This document shows positions 11,967 to 24,300 of a DNA stretch of 64,000 nt, in pieces. The notes under the pieces are model-generated. The model worked only from the letters and a program-made list of their open reading frames with translations, had not been told where the DNA came from and did no database searches. The position numbers and the translations under genes are program-made. Source of the DNA: Cubamyces lactineus (lineage: Eukaryota; Basidiomycota; Agaricomycetes; Polyporales; Polyporaceae); assembly GCA_022376465.1 (NCBI GenBank), contig JACDTU010000002.1:434001-498000 (forward strand). The letters are read 5' to 3'. Position 1 is the first letter of the stretch, and every line of letters begins with the position of its first letter.

Positions 11967-12571
11967 GCCTATCATGCTTCCAGTTGGGCGGGCTCGCCGG
12001 CGAGACGACGGAAAGCAGGCTGGACGGTTTGTTACCATATACGCACCTCGACCATCTACTAACGTTTCCTGTCGATCTATTGGTGCTCAGGTGTGGTAAC
12101 CGTGGTGTTATTAAATGCTATGATCGCAGTGTGTAGCATTCGCCAAATCGTTCCCATATCCCGGGCGGGTGTGCCATTGTGTGCGCGGGGCTCAGCCCTA
12201 TCTACTCACGGATCTCTTGTACATAGTATGGTTGTACGAGATCCAAGCCTTGATGTGGGGGACTCACCGGACTATCCCGTGCTGTGTTGCACGTCCGGGT
12301 CCGGCTTAGGTTTTCCCATGGCATGGCATTCATCGGATCGGGGGGAGGGGATGGGCTTGAGCTCTCTTGGCCAGAAGTCAGGACGCATAAAGACGGGGGC
12401 CCAACTGAGTTGTTCCAGAGATAGTCAGCAGGTACGGCGGCAATAGCGGCTGAGGCAGAGCTGGATAACGATATGCTAATGTCAGCGCTCTGCACAGACT
12501 GGCGCTAACTAACATCACAATCACGTTCTTCCTCTACCGTATTCTGCTCTTCGACGATGATAGGGCTGGAA
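11967..12571. other. intergenic between F-box genes B and C
   Basis: No conserved protein segment on either strand. Presumed 3' UTR of B and promoter of C. Confidence 0.4.
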
Positions 12572-14472
12572 ATGTCTGAAAGTTGGCCAGCATCCGTAGC
12601 AAGGTCTTGTTCCCTAGCGGAGGATCTTCTGCGATCTCTGCGCGAACCTGGACTGGAAAAGCTAGAGTTAGTATGATTTAGAGCTGCTATTGTTGCCCCT
12701 CAGTACGTTGACGAACTCGTGCACGACATGGTACAGGCTTGATGAGGCAAGTCTTCGTGGCCTAAGACGTCTGTCTCTGGAAAGCTGCAAAAATCACTCA
12801 CTTTGTGATGCACGCGACCTCACAGACGGTCCCCGGGACTCTCAGCAACACGATCTCAATTTGCCTCGCCCTCGTCCACAGATCGATCAACGCCCGACAG
12901 CCCATTCATCGGCTCCCACCTGAGCTCCTCGGAGATATTCTGCGATACTCTCTCCCATCGTCCAACGGCGACTTCTGTGAAGGTCATCAATGCAAGTTCT
13001 ATGAAACCTCACACACCAGAGCAGAGCAGAGCGCCGTGATCACTCTCTTGCGAGTCTGTGGACGATGGCGGGCGACCGTACTCCATACGGCGTCTTTCTG
13101 GAGAATCGTTGACATGTCTTCCGGTCCGGCATGACGACTGGCATGTCTCGAGCGATCGAGAGATATGCCGTTGTATGTCTTTGCAAGAAATCCCTACGAT
13201 CACCAGCAGCACTACGCGCCACTTGTTGCTCACAGTCACAGAATCCGGGAGCTCGTTCTCGAAATTCCTATGGAGCGCAGAGCATTCGGTCAAACTGAGC
13301 TCTCCGCCATACTTCCTGCTACCCCAAACCTGGTGTGTCTTTCGGTTGTGTCAAACAGCGGCTGGATAATCCGGCCTCCTATCAATTTACAATCCTGTCC
13401 ACCCGTATTCTCTGAACCCCCATTGCATCTGACACGATTGGTGCTGAAGAGTCCAGCTTGGTTCCCTGGAGGGTTTGCCTATCACCAACTTACGCATCTC
13501 CACATGTCAGGAGATATGACTTGTAGTGTTCTCACACTACTCTCACTCCTTGGTCTTTGTTCATCACTCGAAAAGTTGATTATCGCAGATCTCTCCCTGG
13601 ACCACGCCTGGGTTGACAGTACCTCCACTACAATTTCTCTACTCCATCTTCGCCTTCTCACCATCGGTGTTACCAGGAGAACCTTCACAGCACGGTGCAT
13701 CCTAGCGCATCTCCTCCTACCATCTACCACGACTGTGCGCGTCATCGGTGCTGAAGCGATCATCCTCCTGAGCAAGATGAATCCTCCCTCACTTGCGTTC
13801 GCTGCTACTGTCAACAGGCTGATCATCGGGTGCACCCCTGAGTACCTCACCATTCAGGCCGCGGGTTCGTCCTCAAGCATTCTCATTCACTGGTCTCGTA
13901 TCGAGCGAGGGCGGCTATTCCCATGGTTGGATGTCCATGAGTGGATGAAGATACGAGACAGCATCGCCCGGCTCGTCCCTTGCCAGAACATCCAACACGT
14001 CACCATCAGCTCAGTATACTGGGACCCCATGCTGTCACTTCTCCCAGACTCGCTATCTGCCATTTCCCTATGCCTTGTGGATCTTGACTCGGAACGGATC
14101 ATCGTCGACCATTGCGCTTCGGACAGAGACAAGGAGCTAGTGAAGAAATCGCTCGTGGAGGACATGCTGCGCGGCATAGAGAGCCGATTCCTTCATTTGA
14201 CTGAACTCCACCTCTGGTCCTCAAACCTCTCGTGCAGCCAATGCTCGCCACCTGCATTGGATTCCTTGGAGCAATACACATTCCACCACGTCCATGCGCA
14301 TAGCGGTACCACCGGGCCTGCCACTACTAGCACCGACTCGGAACAGTGTTCCTTCAAAGGACCCACCCTCAACCCAGGAATGAAAACTACCTTTCGCTTC
14401 ACGGACGACGTGTCATGGCCTGCACTTGATCTGCCCAATGTTCGACCAACGTGCCATCCGTATGATTGGTGA
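12572..14472 (+). pseudogene. F-box/leucine-rich protein, paralogue C, one in-frame stop
   Basis: Exons 12572-12666, 12737-12746 (10 nt, followed by a GC donor, gcaagt) and 12826-14472 keep one reading frame of 584 codons except for a TGA at 13132-13134. The residues around it (SSGPA-stop-RLACLERSRDMP) align with PPWALAGLERS and PQWALACFERS in paralogues D and E, so the lost residue was almost certainly Trp (TGG to TGA). Before the stop lie the N-terminal helix, micro-exon and F-box (QPIHRLPPELLGDILRYSLP); after it 435 open codons continue to the family tail DLPNVRPTCHPYDW. With no other break the mutation looks recent. Translation would yield a truncated protein of about 137 residues that retains the F-box but no substrate-binding repeats. 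A sequencing error is the main alternative. Confidence 0.8.
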
Positions 14473-14922
14473 CGACGGCAGGATGAGGATATGGTGGAGG
14501 AGTGAGCCAAAGGTGCGTCAGGACTCTGGCAGGAAGGATCTGATAGAGGCAGGGGCTAAGTCTGGACGATGCATCATTGCCCCTATCACCAGATGTCGGA
14601 TATCAAGCATGGATTGGTATGATTGGTATTGAAGCGCGATGAACGGAGACGACCAGGGGAACTTCTTAGATCGCGGCGCAGGGGAATCGACGTTGAATAC
14701 TCGCGTTCTGTCTTCTTCCACCAAGGCCCTTTCCTGTAACGTTGTATCTTTCCACATCGGTGTAGTTCCTTGGCGCGTACTCGTGAGAGATAGATCGCAG
14801 CAAGTCATGACACCACGCTGATTGGGATGATCCCCATCATCGCAGTGCTGACACTGCCACTGCCGGTGAGTGCATGTTGATATAGGCGGGCTCGTAGTAC
14901 TTGAACTCCGCTTTGAAGCACG
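14473..14922. other. intergenic between F-box genes C and D
   Basis: No recognisable gene. Contains a short near-repeat GATTGGTATGATTGGTATTG around 14614. Presumed promoter of D. Confidence 0.4.
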
Positions 14923-16767
14923 ATGCCAGAGACTAGGTCACACCAGCCACTCACCAACGCAGACGACCTGATAAATCTAGCGCGAACATTCCTCGAGGCA
15001 CTCAACAAGGGATTGCGTTCATTGCCAGAGTCAGCGCGCCTTGTCGTATCTATTTTACTGTTGAGTGCTATTGTCTGACACCATCCACCAGGCTCGACAA
15101 GGTGAGCCTGCGGTTCCATTGCGAGGGACGAGCACTAGATCTGATCAACTTGTTGGCCCGGGCCCGGCCTGCAGCTTCAATCTCTGGAGAGAATTGTTGC
15201 GACCTCGTTGGCCATCGTCAGAGGCTCGACAAACGAATGGAGGCCCATCCACAAGCTCCCCGCCGAGGTTCTTGGGAGAATCTTCCAGCTGGCCACTCCT
15301 TCCAATATTCCTGGCTTCTTCCGCTGCGACGACTTCGAGGCCATGAAGTCGGACCTTCGCGCACGGATGGTCATCTCCCATGTTTGCGTACGATGGCGCG
15401 CCGTCGCGCTCGACATGGCCACGTTTTGGAGTATCGTCGACATGACTTCTCCGCCGTGGGCTCTTGCTGGTCTTGAACGCTCCAGGGCTGCGCCCATGCA
15501 CGTCTTCGCGAGGTATCCGCTACACAATACGGTAGCAGGGTCGCTGCTCGCGTCACAAGGCATCCGGATTCGCGAGTTTTCTCTAGAGATGCCCACGCAG
15601 CATCAGTCGACCGTTCCAAGCGAGCTCGCTATGGTCCTTCCACCAGTACCGAACCTCGAGTGCCTCTGTATCACGACTGTCTGCGAGGACCACGGCCGCC
15701 TACGACCCCACCTCGATCTCGAGCACCGACCGCGCATCTTCCCGTGTCCTCCCTTACGTCTGACCAGGCTCATTCTAAGCGGCCAGTGCTGGTTCCCTGG
15801 AGGACTTCCGCTGGGCCAGATCACCCATCTTCGACTTACGGACACTTCGCCATGCAGCTATCCATCGCTGGTGGCGCTCCTCCGCCAATGCATCCTGTTA
15901 GAGGAGGTAGTCCTCGCCGACGTCCAAATTATCGCTGGGAACGAGGACGAGGTCCTGAACGAACGCCCGGTCGAGCTCCCGCATTTACGCTTGCTGACGC
16001 TCAGCGCGAGAAGACCGAGCTGGATGAGGGGCTACCTCCTCCGAACCCTCGTCTTTCCCCCTACCTTGATCCTCCGTCTGTTCGGGTTCGAAGAGGGATA
16101 TACCGCGACCCGCGACCTACCTCAAAGCCCGGTGTTCACCCAGGCGCTCGACACGCTCGTCTTCCAGGACGCCAGCACTGAAAGCGGCATCATCTTCCAA
16201 GCCGCCGGTCCCGACCCCTCCTGCGGACTCCTCATCGACGCACAGAGACTGCGCCAGCCGTACACGACGCCCTCTCTGCGCTCCATACGGCAGCTCTTCT
16301 TCGGGCTCATGGGCACCCTCGGGACCATCACGCGGCTGACGATCAGCTCTGCACGCCTCGACAACGCCGTGCCCTTCTTCCCGACCATGCCCTCCGTCGT
16401 GTTCCTGCGCCTGGTCGACTGCGCGCCGGTAGGGCTGGCGTGGAACAACGACCCTCTGCTGAGCACAGCGTTCCACGCGTGCGTCGTCCGCTTCCCGAAC
16501 CTCGTCGAGCTTCAGATCTGGTCGCCCCGCGGGTCCATCCGCCAGCTGCCGTGCGTGCCGCGCCATCTGCAGCGGTACACATTCTATCACGTCCGGCGAG
16601 AGAATCGAGAGAATGACGCCTTTGCCCGCTCGAGAGACAGCGATTCGGACGAGGCGCTCGTCCTATATCGTGAACACGGTGTACAATTTGTGAAGTGCGA
16701 TGCGACAGGGGAGCCGGACGTTGACTTGCCTGGTATCCGACCCACTCGCGGGCTATCAGACTGGTAG
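14923..16767 (+). CDS. F-box/leucine-rich protein, paralogue D
   Basis: Exons 14923-15029, 15092-15101 (10 nt: GCTCGACAAG) and 15175-16767 give 569 residues. Start MPETRSHQPLTNADD; exon 1 has the same length as that of B (107 nt). F-box-like motif WRPIHKLPAEVLGRIFQLATP near residue 59, then VCVRWRAVALDMATFWSIVDM, then LERSRAAPMHVFARYPL, which is the block seen in all paralogues. Leucine-rich repeats follow and the protein ends DLPGIRPTRGLSDW. Codon third positions are more GC-rich than in C. Intact. Likely an SCF adaptor; the substrate is unknown. Confidence 0.85.
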
Positions 16768-17751
16768 CCTTGGATGCGCCCGTCTCGTGAGCTACCGGCG
16801 AAAGAGGCTGTACCGTCCACGAGCCCTGGGCCTTATTTTGCGGATATTACACTGCAGGCTTTCCGTCACGATCAGGCTAAAGAGGCGCATAGGTTCCGCA
16901 TTTGAATCGTTGATTGGGGGAGTACCTACGTACGTGTGGAATACTGATACTGATACAAATACATTGTGATACACAGCGGTCGTTTTCGAGCTGCAGCGCG
17001 GATTGAGAGAGACACATACGGCAGAAACAAAGAAACAAAAACTGAAACAGAAAAGACAGGAACAGGAGAATGAATTTCGGAAGAGGGCAGAGAAGATGAA
17101 GGGAAATCGAGTGCATGCATGCATGGTGGTGCGATCAGCGACATGTGTGATGTTGTGGAAGAGACATAGAACATATGATGATATGTACGTGAGCGTAGAC
17201 GTGGACGTGCAGACGTAGACGTAGACGTGCAGAACGCAACAGTAGTATAACAGCGATAAAAGTCCGAACGGCGACGAACGACGGCATCGACGTCGACGAC
17301 GAGCGCACGTCGTGCATCCGTCGATCGCGGCGCAGAGTGCACCGGTATAAAGAGTATGCCCGGCAGGAACAGAGCCAGACAGCCCGCCCATCCGCCCATC
17401 CGCCAGCAGCAACTCCTCCAGCGTGCACCCCCGCCCGTTCCTCTACCCTCTGCCCTCTCCCGGACGCCGCCGCCGCACAGAAGGGAACGTCCAGAAGAGA
17501 GGAGAGGCCCACACAGCTTTCCGAGGCGCGCGCGGAAGGTAGGGTCGGGGCGCGTCCGAACGAACAGCCGTCCCGCATGGGTATCCAAACAGTATCCACC
17601 TCCCTTAAGAAACGCGGTAGCTTCTGGATGGTATCGGCGCCACAGGTCACCGCTCGTGCAGTTCCCCGCGGCGGCGCGCCCCTCCCTCCCGTCCTTTTTA
17701 CCCTCCACCAGGCACGCCATACAAGCGGCCACCCGCCGAGAGCGCACGCGC
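16768..17751. other. intergenic between F-box D and the SKN7-like gene
   Basis: The two genes converge here. Long minus-strand frames are read-through of the SKN7-like reading frame and low-complexity sequence. Includes an A-rich stretch (about 17020-17070) and a short tandem repeat at about 17189-17236. Both 3' UTRs are expected here. Confidence 0.45.
17189..17236 (+). repeat. short tandem repeat, gtagacgt(g) units
   Basis: Six-base-type units GTAGAC / GTGGAC / GTGCAGAC repeat about seven times in 48 bp. Simple minisatellite in the 3' flank of the SKN7-like gene. Confidence 0.6.
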
Positions 17752-20700
17752 CTACTCGATGATCTCGAACCGGCTCCGCTTCGCCTCCCGACCGTCGCTC
17801 GAGTCGTCCAGCGGCCGCTTGCTCGACTCGCCCGCGCCCCCCACGCCGACCCCGACGCCGTTCGCGCCCTCGAGCGAGCTGACGCCCGAGAACGTCTCGC
17901 CGTTGACCAAGTTCTGGAGAATGAGCGTGTACTGCTCGTCCGTGAGGCCCATGCCAGCGAGCGGGTTGATCTTCCCGTCGTCGTCGTCGCCCCCGAGCGA
18001 GAAGCCGAGCGGCAGGCCTGCGGCGGCGGCCGACGCCTGCACCGCGAGCGCGTTGTCGAACGACGGGTCCGAGAGCGGGGGCACGCCGACCGAGCGGGGC
18101 ACACGCGAGAGCGTCTGGATGACCTTGAGGTGCGTGAGGTGCTTCTCGAGCACCTCCCACAGCCCGTGCTGCGTGAACGGCTTCGGGAGGTGGTCGTTCA
18201 TGCCGGACGAGTAGTACTTCATGATCTCCGCCGGCTTCGAGTTGGATGTCATCGAGATGATGGGCGTCATGTGGTCGAACTGGCGGATGAGCGACGTCGC
18301 AGACACGCCGTCCAGCTTCGGCATTACGATGTCCTGCGGGCGCGAGTAGCGGCGGTGGTGAGTCCAGGCTCGCGCTTATGAGTTTAAGAAGACCATTACT
18401 CACCATGAGCACGAGGTCGTACTTCTCGAGGTTCATCTTATTCACAGCACCGACGCCGTCAACGGCGACATCGATCGTACACCCGAAAATCTGCAAGAAC
18501 TTGCTCGACACCTTCCGGCTGACGGCATCGTCGTCTACGAGGAGCACCCTTGGGGGCACCGCCCACCCAGGGACGTACGTCGACCGCCTCACGCGCAACG
18601 TTTGTGCACTGCCAGGACGTGTCGTTGGGCCTGCCGACCCTGCTGACGAGCCCGACGCACCGCCCATCGAAGACGACGATGCAGCGCCAGCAGCTGATGA
18701 TGGGGTAGGCACGCTGAGGAACTGGGCGGGTTGCACAGCAGCAGCGGACGTTGAGCTCTCGCCCTCCTCCTCGGGGTCGCCGCCCATGCCTTCAGGGGTG
18801 GGCATGACGACGGCCTGGGAGAGCGCATTGGGGTCGAACGCCCAGTTTCCGTTCGCGTCCTCCAACGACGACCGAGGGAGGAGGTGCCCAACAGTGAAGA
18901 CTTGCAGGCCTTCATGGTTGAGGGTATTCGGGTCGACATTCAGGCCATACCGCGCCGCGTCCTCCATGAGGAACGCAGTGGGGTCAAACGCAGACGCCGC
19001 ATCGAGCGCCTGGCTTGACGACCCAGCCGCGCTCTGAGCTTGCTGCTGTTGCTGTTGCTGTTGCTGTTGTTGTGATTGCTGCTGTTGTTGCTGCGAAGAC
19101 GACGCGGACGATGACGCTGCATGGGCTCTCGCCTTCTGCGCTGCCGGCGAAGAGGACGAAGCCCCGGCCTGGCCCTGGCCTTGGCTCTGAGCCTGGGCCT
19201 GACCGCCCGCTGGCCCGGTCTGGGTCGAGTCGAGGGCGGGCGTGGGGCGCATGCGCGAGAGCTCCTCGATGCGCGCGAGCGCGTCCTGGCGGCTCATCGG
19301 GCGCGCAGGCGCGTCAACCCCGCTTCCCCCAGGCATCAGCCCCGCAGCGGCCGCCATAATCGTTGACGCGCGCGACGCGGGCCTGGGCGGGTTCCCCGCA
19401 CTTCCACCCGCGGTGTTGAACGTCATCCCCGCGACCTCGGCGCGGCGCGAAATCTCGTTCATCTGCGCGAGCGACGCCCGCGCGATGTCCCCGTCTGGAT
19501 AGGCGCCCATCATCCGTTGCGCCTCGGTGGCGGGGAGGAAGGGGTTCGGGTCCGGGGCGTACGACGTCCCTGGGGCGGGGTTCGAGAGCTGCTCCGTCTT
19601 CACTTTGCCTGGACCGCGGTCGAAATTTGGTCATCGTGCGCGCGGGCGTGAGAGAGGATTTGAGAGAGGGGTTTTCGCGGCCGGCCGATTTCGGGAGCGC
19701 GAGCGAGCGGGCGAGCACCATTAGGAAAGTCGAGCAGTCGAGCCGTCGTGGATTGCAACGCATAGGTCGAGACCGAGTCCGTGGCATTTGTGAGGACAGC
19801 GCGAAAGCGAGATTGAGAACACATGGAAAAGAAAGAGGGGGCAAATAGTACAAATTAGCTTCCGGACTTGAAGGAATATAAACTACGAGGAGACAGTCCC
19901 ACCATTCTCCAGCTGCAAGAAGTATTGTATCAAATTCTGCATCAGCCCGTCCTGCTGCGCCATGTTGCGCTGGAAGTTGACCATCTCCGACAGCACGTTC
20001 TGGTAGTTGGTCTCGAGCGAGCGGATGTGCGCCGCCATTTCCTCCTGGTCGCGTGCCATACGGTCAATCTGCGCCTGTAGCGCTTCGACCGTGGCAGAGG
20101 AGGCAGGACTGGGCGAATTCGCGCCCCGTCCTGTTGATTTGCGGGCAGCGGGCACTTTGCGCTTGATGTTCTCAAGCGCGTCTCGCCGGTCGGCGTGAAA
20201 GTCAGGATGACGGAAGGTCCAGCTCTGAGAGTAGAGCGTGTGCGTAAGTCGACAGAGTCCGAAAGGAAACCGCACTTTTGCGGGAAGTCCATCCACAGAC
20301 ATGTCGCGTAAACGAGGCCCGGCTTAAGCTTACTACCAGCACCCGCCTAATGCTCAAGCTAGCGAAGGAAAGAGGAACACGCGCGGCACGGCACTGAACT
20401 AGCTCACTAACTGTGCTAACTGTGTGCTTTTCGGACTAGCAAGCACGCATAGGCAGGGCGGAAAGAAGCGAGGCCGGAAACCGTCGACACCGAACACAGG
20501 CATCGGTTGCGCTATGCCCAGTGCAAGTGAGACATGCGGAATCGAGTCGTGGCGGGAAACATGTCGGTGGACCAACTCCACGAGTGCTGGAATGAAACAG
20601 AAAATGGGGAACTCACGTGCTCGCCGAATTGGTTATCGTCCGTATTCTTGACCTATCGCCGGAGCGGTCAATATGGTGCGCGCCTTGGCTTGGACAAGAG

Positions 20701-21385
20701 ACGAGGCAGCTCACTTTGTGGAAGTCGTACTTGTTTAATTGTCGGACGAACGATGCGAAATTTGAATGCTTGAACATGCGGGGGAGGATGGACTTTGTGA
20801 ACTCGTTCATGTCCTTTACGACGAAGCAGTCGCCGTTAGGGCCCCATGAGACGACGTCGGCAAAGGAGGTATCTTCAAGCATCCTTTGTAGTGTGGCCAA
20901 TTAGCCGGAGGAACATGCGGTGGAGATAACGGAGGAGATACGCACTTGTAGAGCTTCTTGACAAAGTCGGAAGTGGAAGGCATGCTGTCCTCGGTTTCAT
21001 GTTTGACGCTTGATGAGGAGTGGTGGTGGTCGTGAGAAGAGTCGCGCGCCATGTCGCGGTCTGAACGATGTGGTGAAGACTCTGAGAGACGGCGTGGGGG
21101 CGGGAGGTCTTCGCGATGAGAAGAGGAGGAGCGTTGATGTGACCAGGGCAAGGTTGATGAGCCCGAGAGGGAATGGGCTGAAAGGGGAGACGCTGTGGCC
21201 GAGAGAGATGGATGTGTGTATGTGGGCGGTGGATAGCGGGATGCGGTGGGTAATTGGGAGATGGGCGGGAGGGTGTTATTCCTCGGAAAGGAATTGAGGT
21301 GGAGCTGGGAGGGAGGGGGGAGGGTGGAGGAGGGGAAGAGCTGGCGGTGGATGGGCGGGGGCGGGTAGTGGGGGGAGTTGTCCAT
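17752..21385 (-). CDS. Skn7/Prr1-type HSF-domain response regulator
   Basis: Six exons (21385-20946, 20883-20715, 20652-20617, 20224-19903, 19602-18404, 18333-17752) join in phase to 915 residues. Order: Pro/Ser-rich N terminus (1-135); HSF DNA-binding domain about 140-235 (FVKKLY..., NFASFVRQLNKYDFHKV, SWTFRHPDFH); coiled coil about 258-310; Ser/Gly-rich linker with a 20-residue Gln tract near 490-510; receiver domain about 672-800 with acidic pocket LLVDDDAVSRK, phospho-acceptor Asp 723 in VLMDIVMPKLDG, Thr in ISMTSNS and Lys in LPKPF. This layout is specific to Skn7, the nuclear end-point of fungal His-Asp phosphorelays for oxidative, osmotic and wall stress. The start is the M of MDNSPHYPPPP. 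Intron 3 (392 bp) is long and contains no obvious extra exon. All receiver catalytic residues are present, so phosphorelay control is expected. Confidence 0.93.
19040..19094 (-). repeat. CAG/CAA tract encoding polyglutamine in the SKN7-like gene
   Basis: Mixed CAG/CAA codons encode about 18 glutamines interrupted by Ser, between HSF and receiver domains. Such tracts vary in length between fungal strains. Confidence 0.85.
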
Positions 21386-24300
21386 GGTCTGGACTGTTAA
21401 GAGGAGGCGAGGGGAGAGAGGAGGAGGAGGAGGAGGAGGTAGATGAGATGTCGGCGAGCGAGATTCAGATGGACGCGGGCGAGAGTCGAGAGTCAGAGTC
21501 GAGTGTGGACTGTGTCTCTTCAAGTTATCCGTCTCTCCCCTCCTCTCCCGGCCTCTTCGCCGAGATCTTCGCCAGATTCGGTATCCGCTCACCCTCCATT
21601 TGGAACTCCTCCATTCCCCGCTCCCCGGCTAACCCCCCTTATTTTCTCTTTATTTCTCGTCGGTCTTTCAATTTTACATTGTCCGCCTGCTCCACCTGCC
21701 ACAGCGCTCTCCTTGGGCGGATGCGTCGTACACAAGTTCTGAACGACTGCCTGGTCGTCTTTCGTCCTACTGCGAACTGTCGCACACTGGACGGCCTCCA
21801 CGCGGTCTAGGCCCTCGCGCCCTCTTGAATTCGTTAAACGATGCGAACGGTCGAGGCCGTCCAGGCGTGGTCTAGGCCCTCCCTACCCTCGCAGTCAAAC
21901 AATCAGGCACCGCCAACCTCGTCCAAGATCGCCTCCGCGTTAACCTCCGCTCTCACTCAACGCCTCCGTATATTCCCACACCCCCATACCCCCTCCGCCT
22001 CTGTCCATCTTGAGTTTCTGCTCTCCAGTCCGCCCGCCGAGTCCGCCGCCGGCCAGCGCGTACACGTTCCTTGGTTCCTTCCGTTATCGATCCCCGGTAA
22101 CCCCCGACTCAGGCCCGGTCTTCCGAGCTGCGAACATACATGCTCACCACAACGCCCCCGCCCTCCTCCTCGTCCTCTGCCACAACGACGACGGGGAATA
22201 GCGCATCGTGCCACACTTGCAATCACGAACGCGCAGACGCTGCGAACGGACAAAGAGGCGAGCAGCCTGGACCAGGGGCCCACGCCCAGTCCGGGCTCTC
22301 CTTCCAGCCCCTCCATCCTGCCGCCCATTCGGATTCTTGATGCTCTGCCGTATCTGCCGCATCCCACGCGACGCCCCTCGTGCCGCTCCCGACCTCCGAA
22401 CGCACATTCTTGCCGTCATCCCAAATGCGTCATGGGAGCATAGAGAAGCAAACAGATCTCTCCAAACAATCCGCACCGCCTTCCAGCCACAACAGACACC
22501 CCACAACATCATGTCCTGATTCAGACATGTCTGCCCTTGCGCAAAGTGGCCTGACTTTCGTGTGCACTCGGAACGCTGGCTACATCACCAGCAATCATAT
22601 GTCGCAAGTCGTCCCAAGCACGACATGGAATCATCTCAATCGTTCACCTCCTAGGCAGCTCGTCGCCCCCTGAATTCCCCGTGCAACCTCTGATCACGTC
22701 CAATATGCCCATAGCCATCCGCTAGCTTGTCCACGACCGTCGGACCCCGCTGATGTCCTCTGCCAACTTCCCCTCTCTTGACCTCCCAGCGCTACGGGGC
22801 GCTCCTCCCATACCGTGCACCAGCCAGCGCAGAGCCCCTCTCCCTGCGCACTAACGCTCCGCAGCGGGACGCGAGCTCCCCGCATGGTAGGGCGTGCCGT
22901 CACGATCAGCCTCTCCTCACGCTTCCCCCGTTCCCGGTCTACTTCCTACAGACAGCCCCATCTGCATGCCTGAACGTCCATCAGCCTTCCGACTCGCACC
23001 CCTGGACGTCCTGACCCCTGTGTGCGCACTACGGCCTGCGGGGGTCTCAAGCCGCCGCCCGAAGCCCCCCAGCGTGAACGTGCAGCCGTCACCAGCGGCG
23101 GTCAGATGGTGTACGGTACGACGGAGCGCCACCACGACCGAGGGCTGCAATATCGCGCGGGCGGATTTACGGTGCGCCATCAGCCCGCGGAAGGCCCTCG
23201 AATTTCATCTTGTTTGCCTTTACTTCCCGAGACACGCACCTCCGGCCGCGTCGTGGGATCGCGCGTCCTACATCCCTTTTGCGCCCAGCAGCGGACGGGC
23301 CGAGGGCTCGCTGCCGGCACGTCCTAGCGTCATCATTGACCACAGGTTGCGGTTATGCGATGTGTGTAGAGCTTCTGTGCATCCGTCACTCGTCAGTGCC
23401 CCTTTCGAATGCTAGTGCTAGTGCGCTCTCCGAGTCCTACCCGTCCAGACGTCCAGGCTACCCAGTAGACCGCGGAGCTCTCGGAGGACCCTACCCACCG
23501 AGCGGCCAGCGCGACACGCACAAGTAACTTTTCACGATACACGATTGACCCGTACGCATGCACACCTGACGACGGCTCATCGGCTAGCTAGCGCATCGAT
23601 GGATGAGTTCTGTCCGCTGTACTGCTAGTGTCCCTGGTGTCTGCCACCGATCGAAGCGCACATGATTTCTCGTCAACGCGCAGGAGCGTGCCCGACGGAA
23701 GGCTGGTACCGAGCGAATCTTGTTCAGGAGGCTGTGGCGCACGGATTCGTCGAAGCCGGACGAAGCCCCACGGAAGCGAGCACGTCGCGAGGCCAATGGC
23801 CCGGGGTCGGCACGCGTGCGTATCGTGCTGCTAGCACTACGGCTGCTGCTGCTCAGGTGCGTGCTCAGGTACGTGCTCAGGTCGGACTTCCTCATGTGCT
23901 CACGGATGCCGTTCCCGCGGATATCGATTTTCGACGCGGCAGGCTTGGAGGACGCTACGGCTGGCTTGCTTACGCTTGAAGTTCTGAAAGCCTGATAGCT
24001 CGGTATACGACCGGTATCGAATTTGTATTCTGTACCGAAGGCTGCATCCAGTTCCTGGACGAGCGTACAAAACCTCAGGGGCCTGCAGGGCCGCCGCCGC
24101 CGTTGCACGCGAAACCCCGAGACCCTGAACTTCGACCTGCTTGACGATGAGGAACTTGTACGACGCTTCGCCACTGCGGCCACCGACCTACCACCGCTCC
24201 TCCCTTCCCAGATTATCGCCCGCAGCGGCCACATCAACACCAGCTTCGACTTCGTCGGTGTCCTGAAGTTTGGCGTGGGCGCGACCGTCACGGGCACGGC

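Noticed and set aside
16926..18104. 392-codon minus-strand frame
   Set aside because: Shifted frame over the last SKN7-like exon and its 3' flank; Arg/Ser low-complexity sequence.
17135..19603. 822-codon minus-strand frame
   Set aside because: Its first 400 codons are exon 5 of the SKN7-like gene; past the exon end at 18404 it is read-through of an intron and an alternative frame of exon 6.
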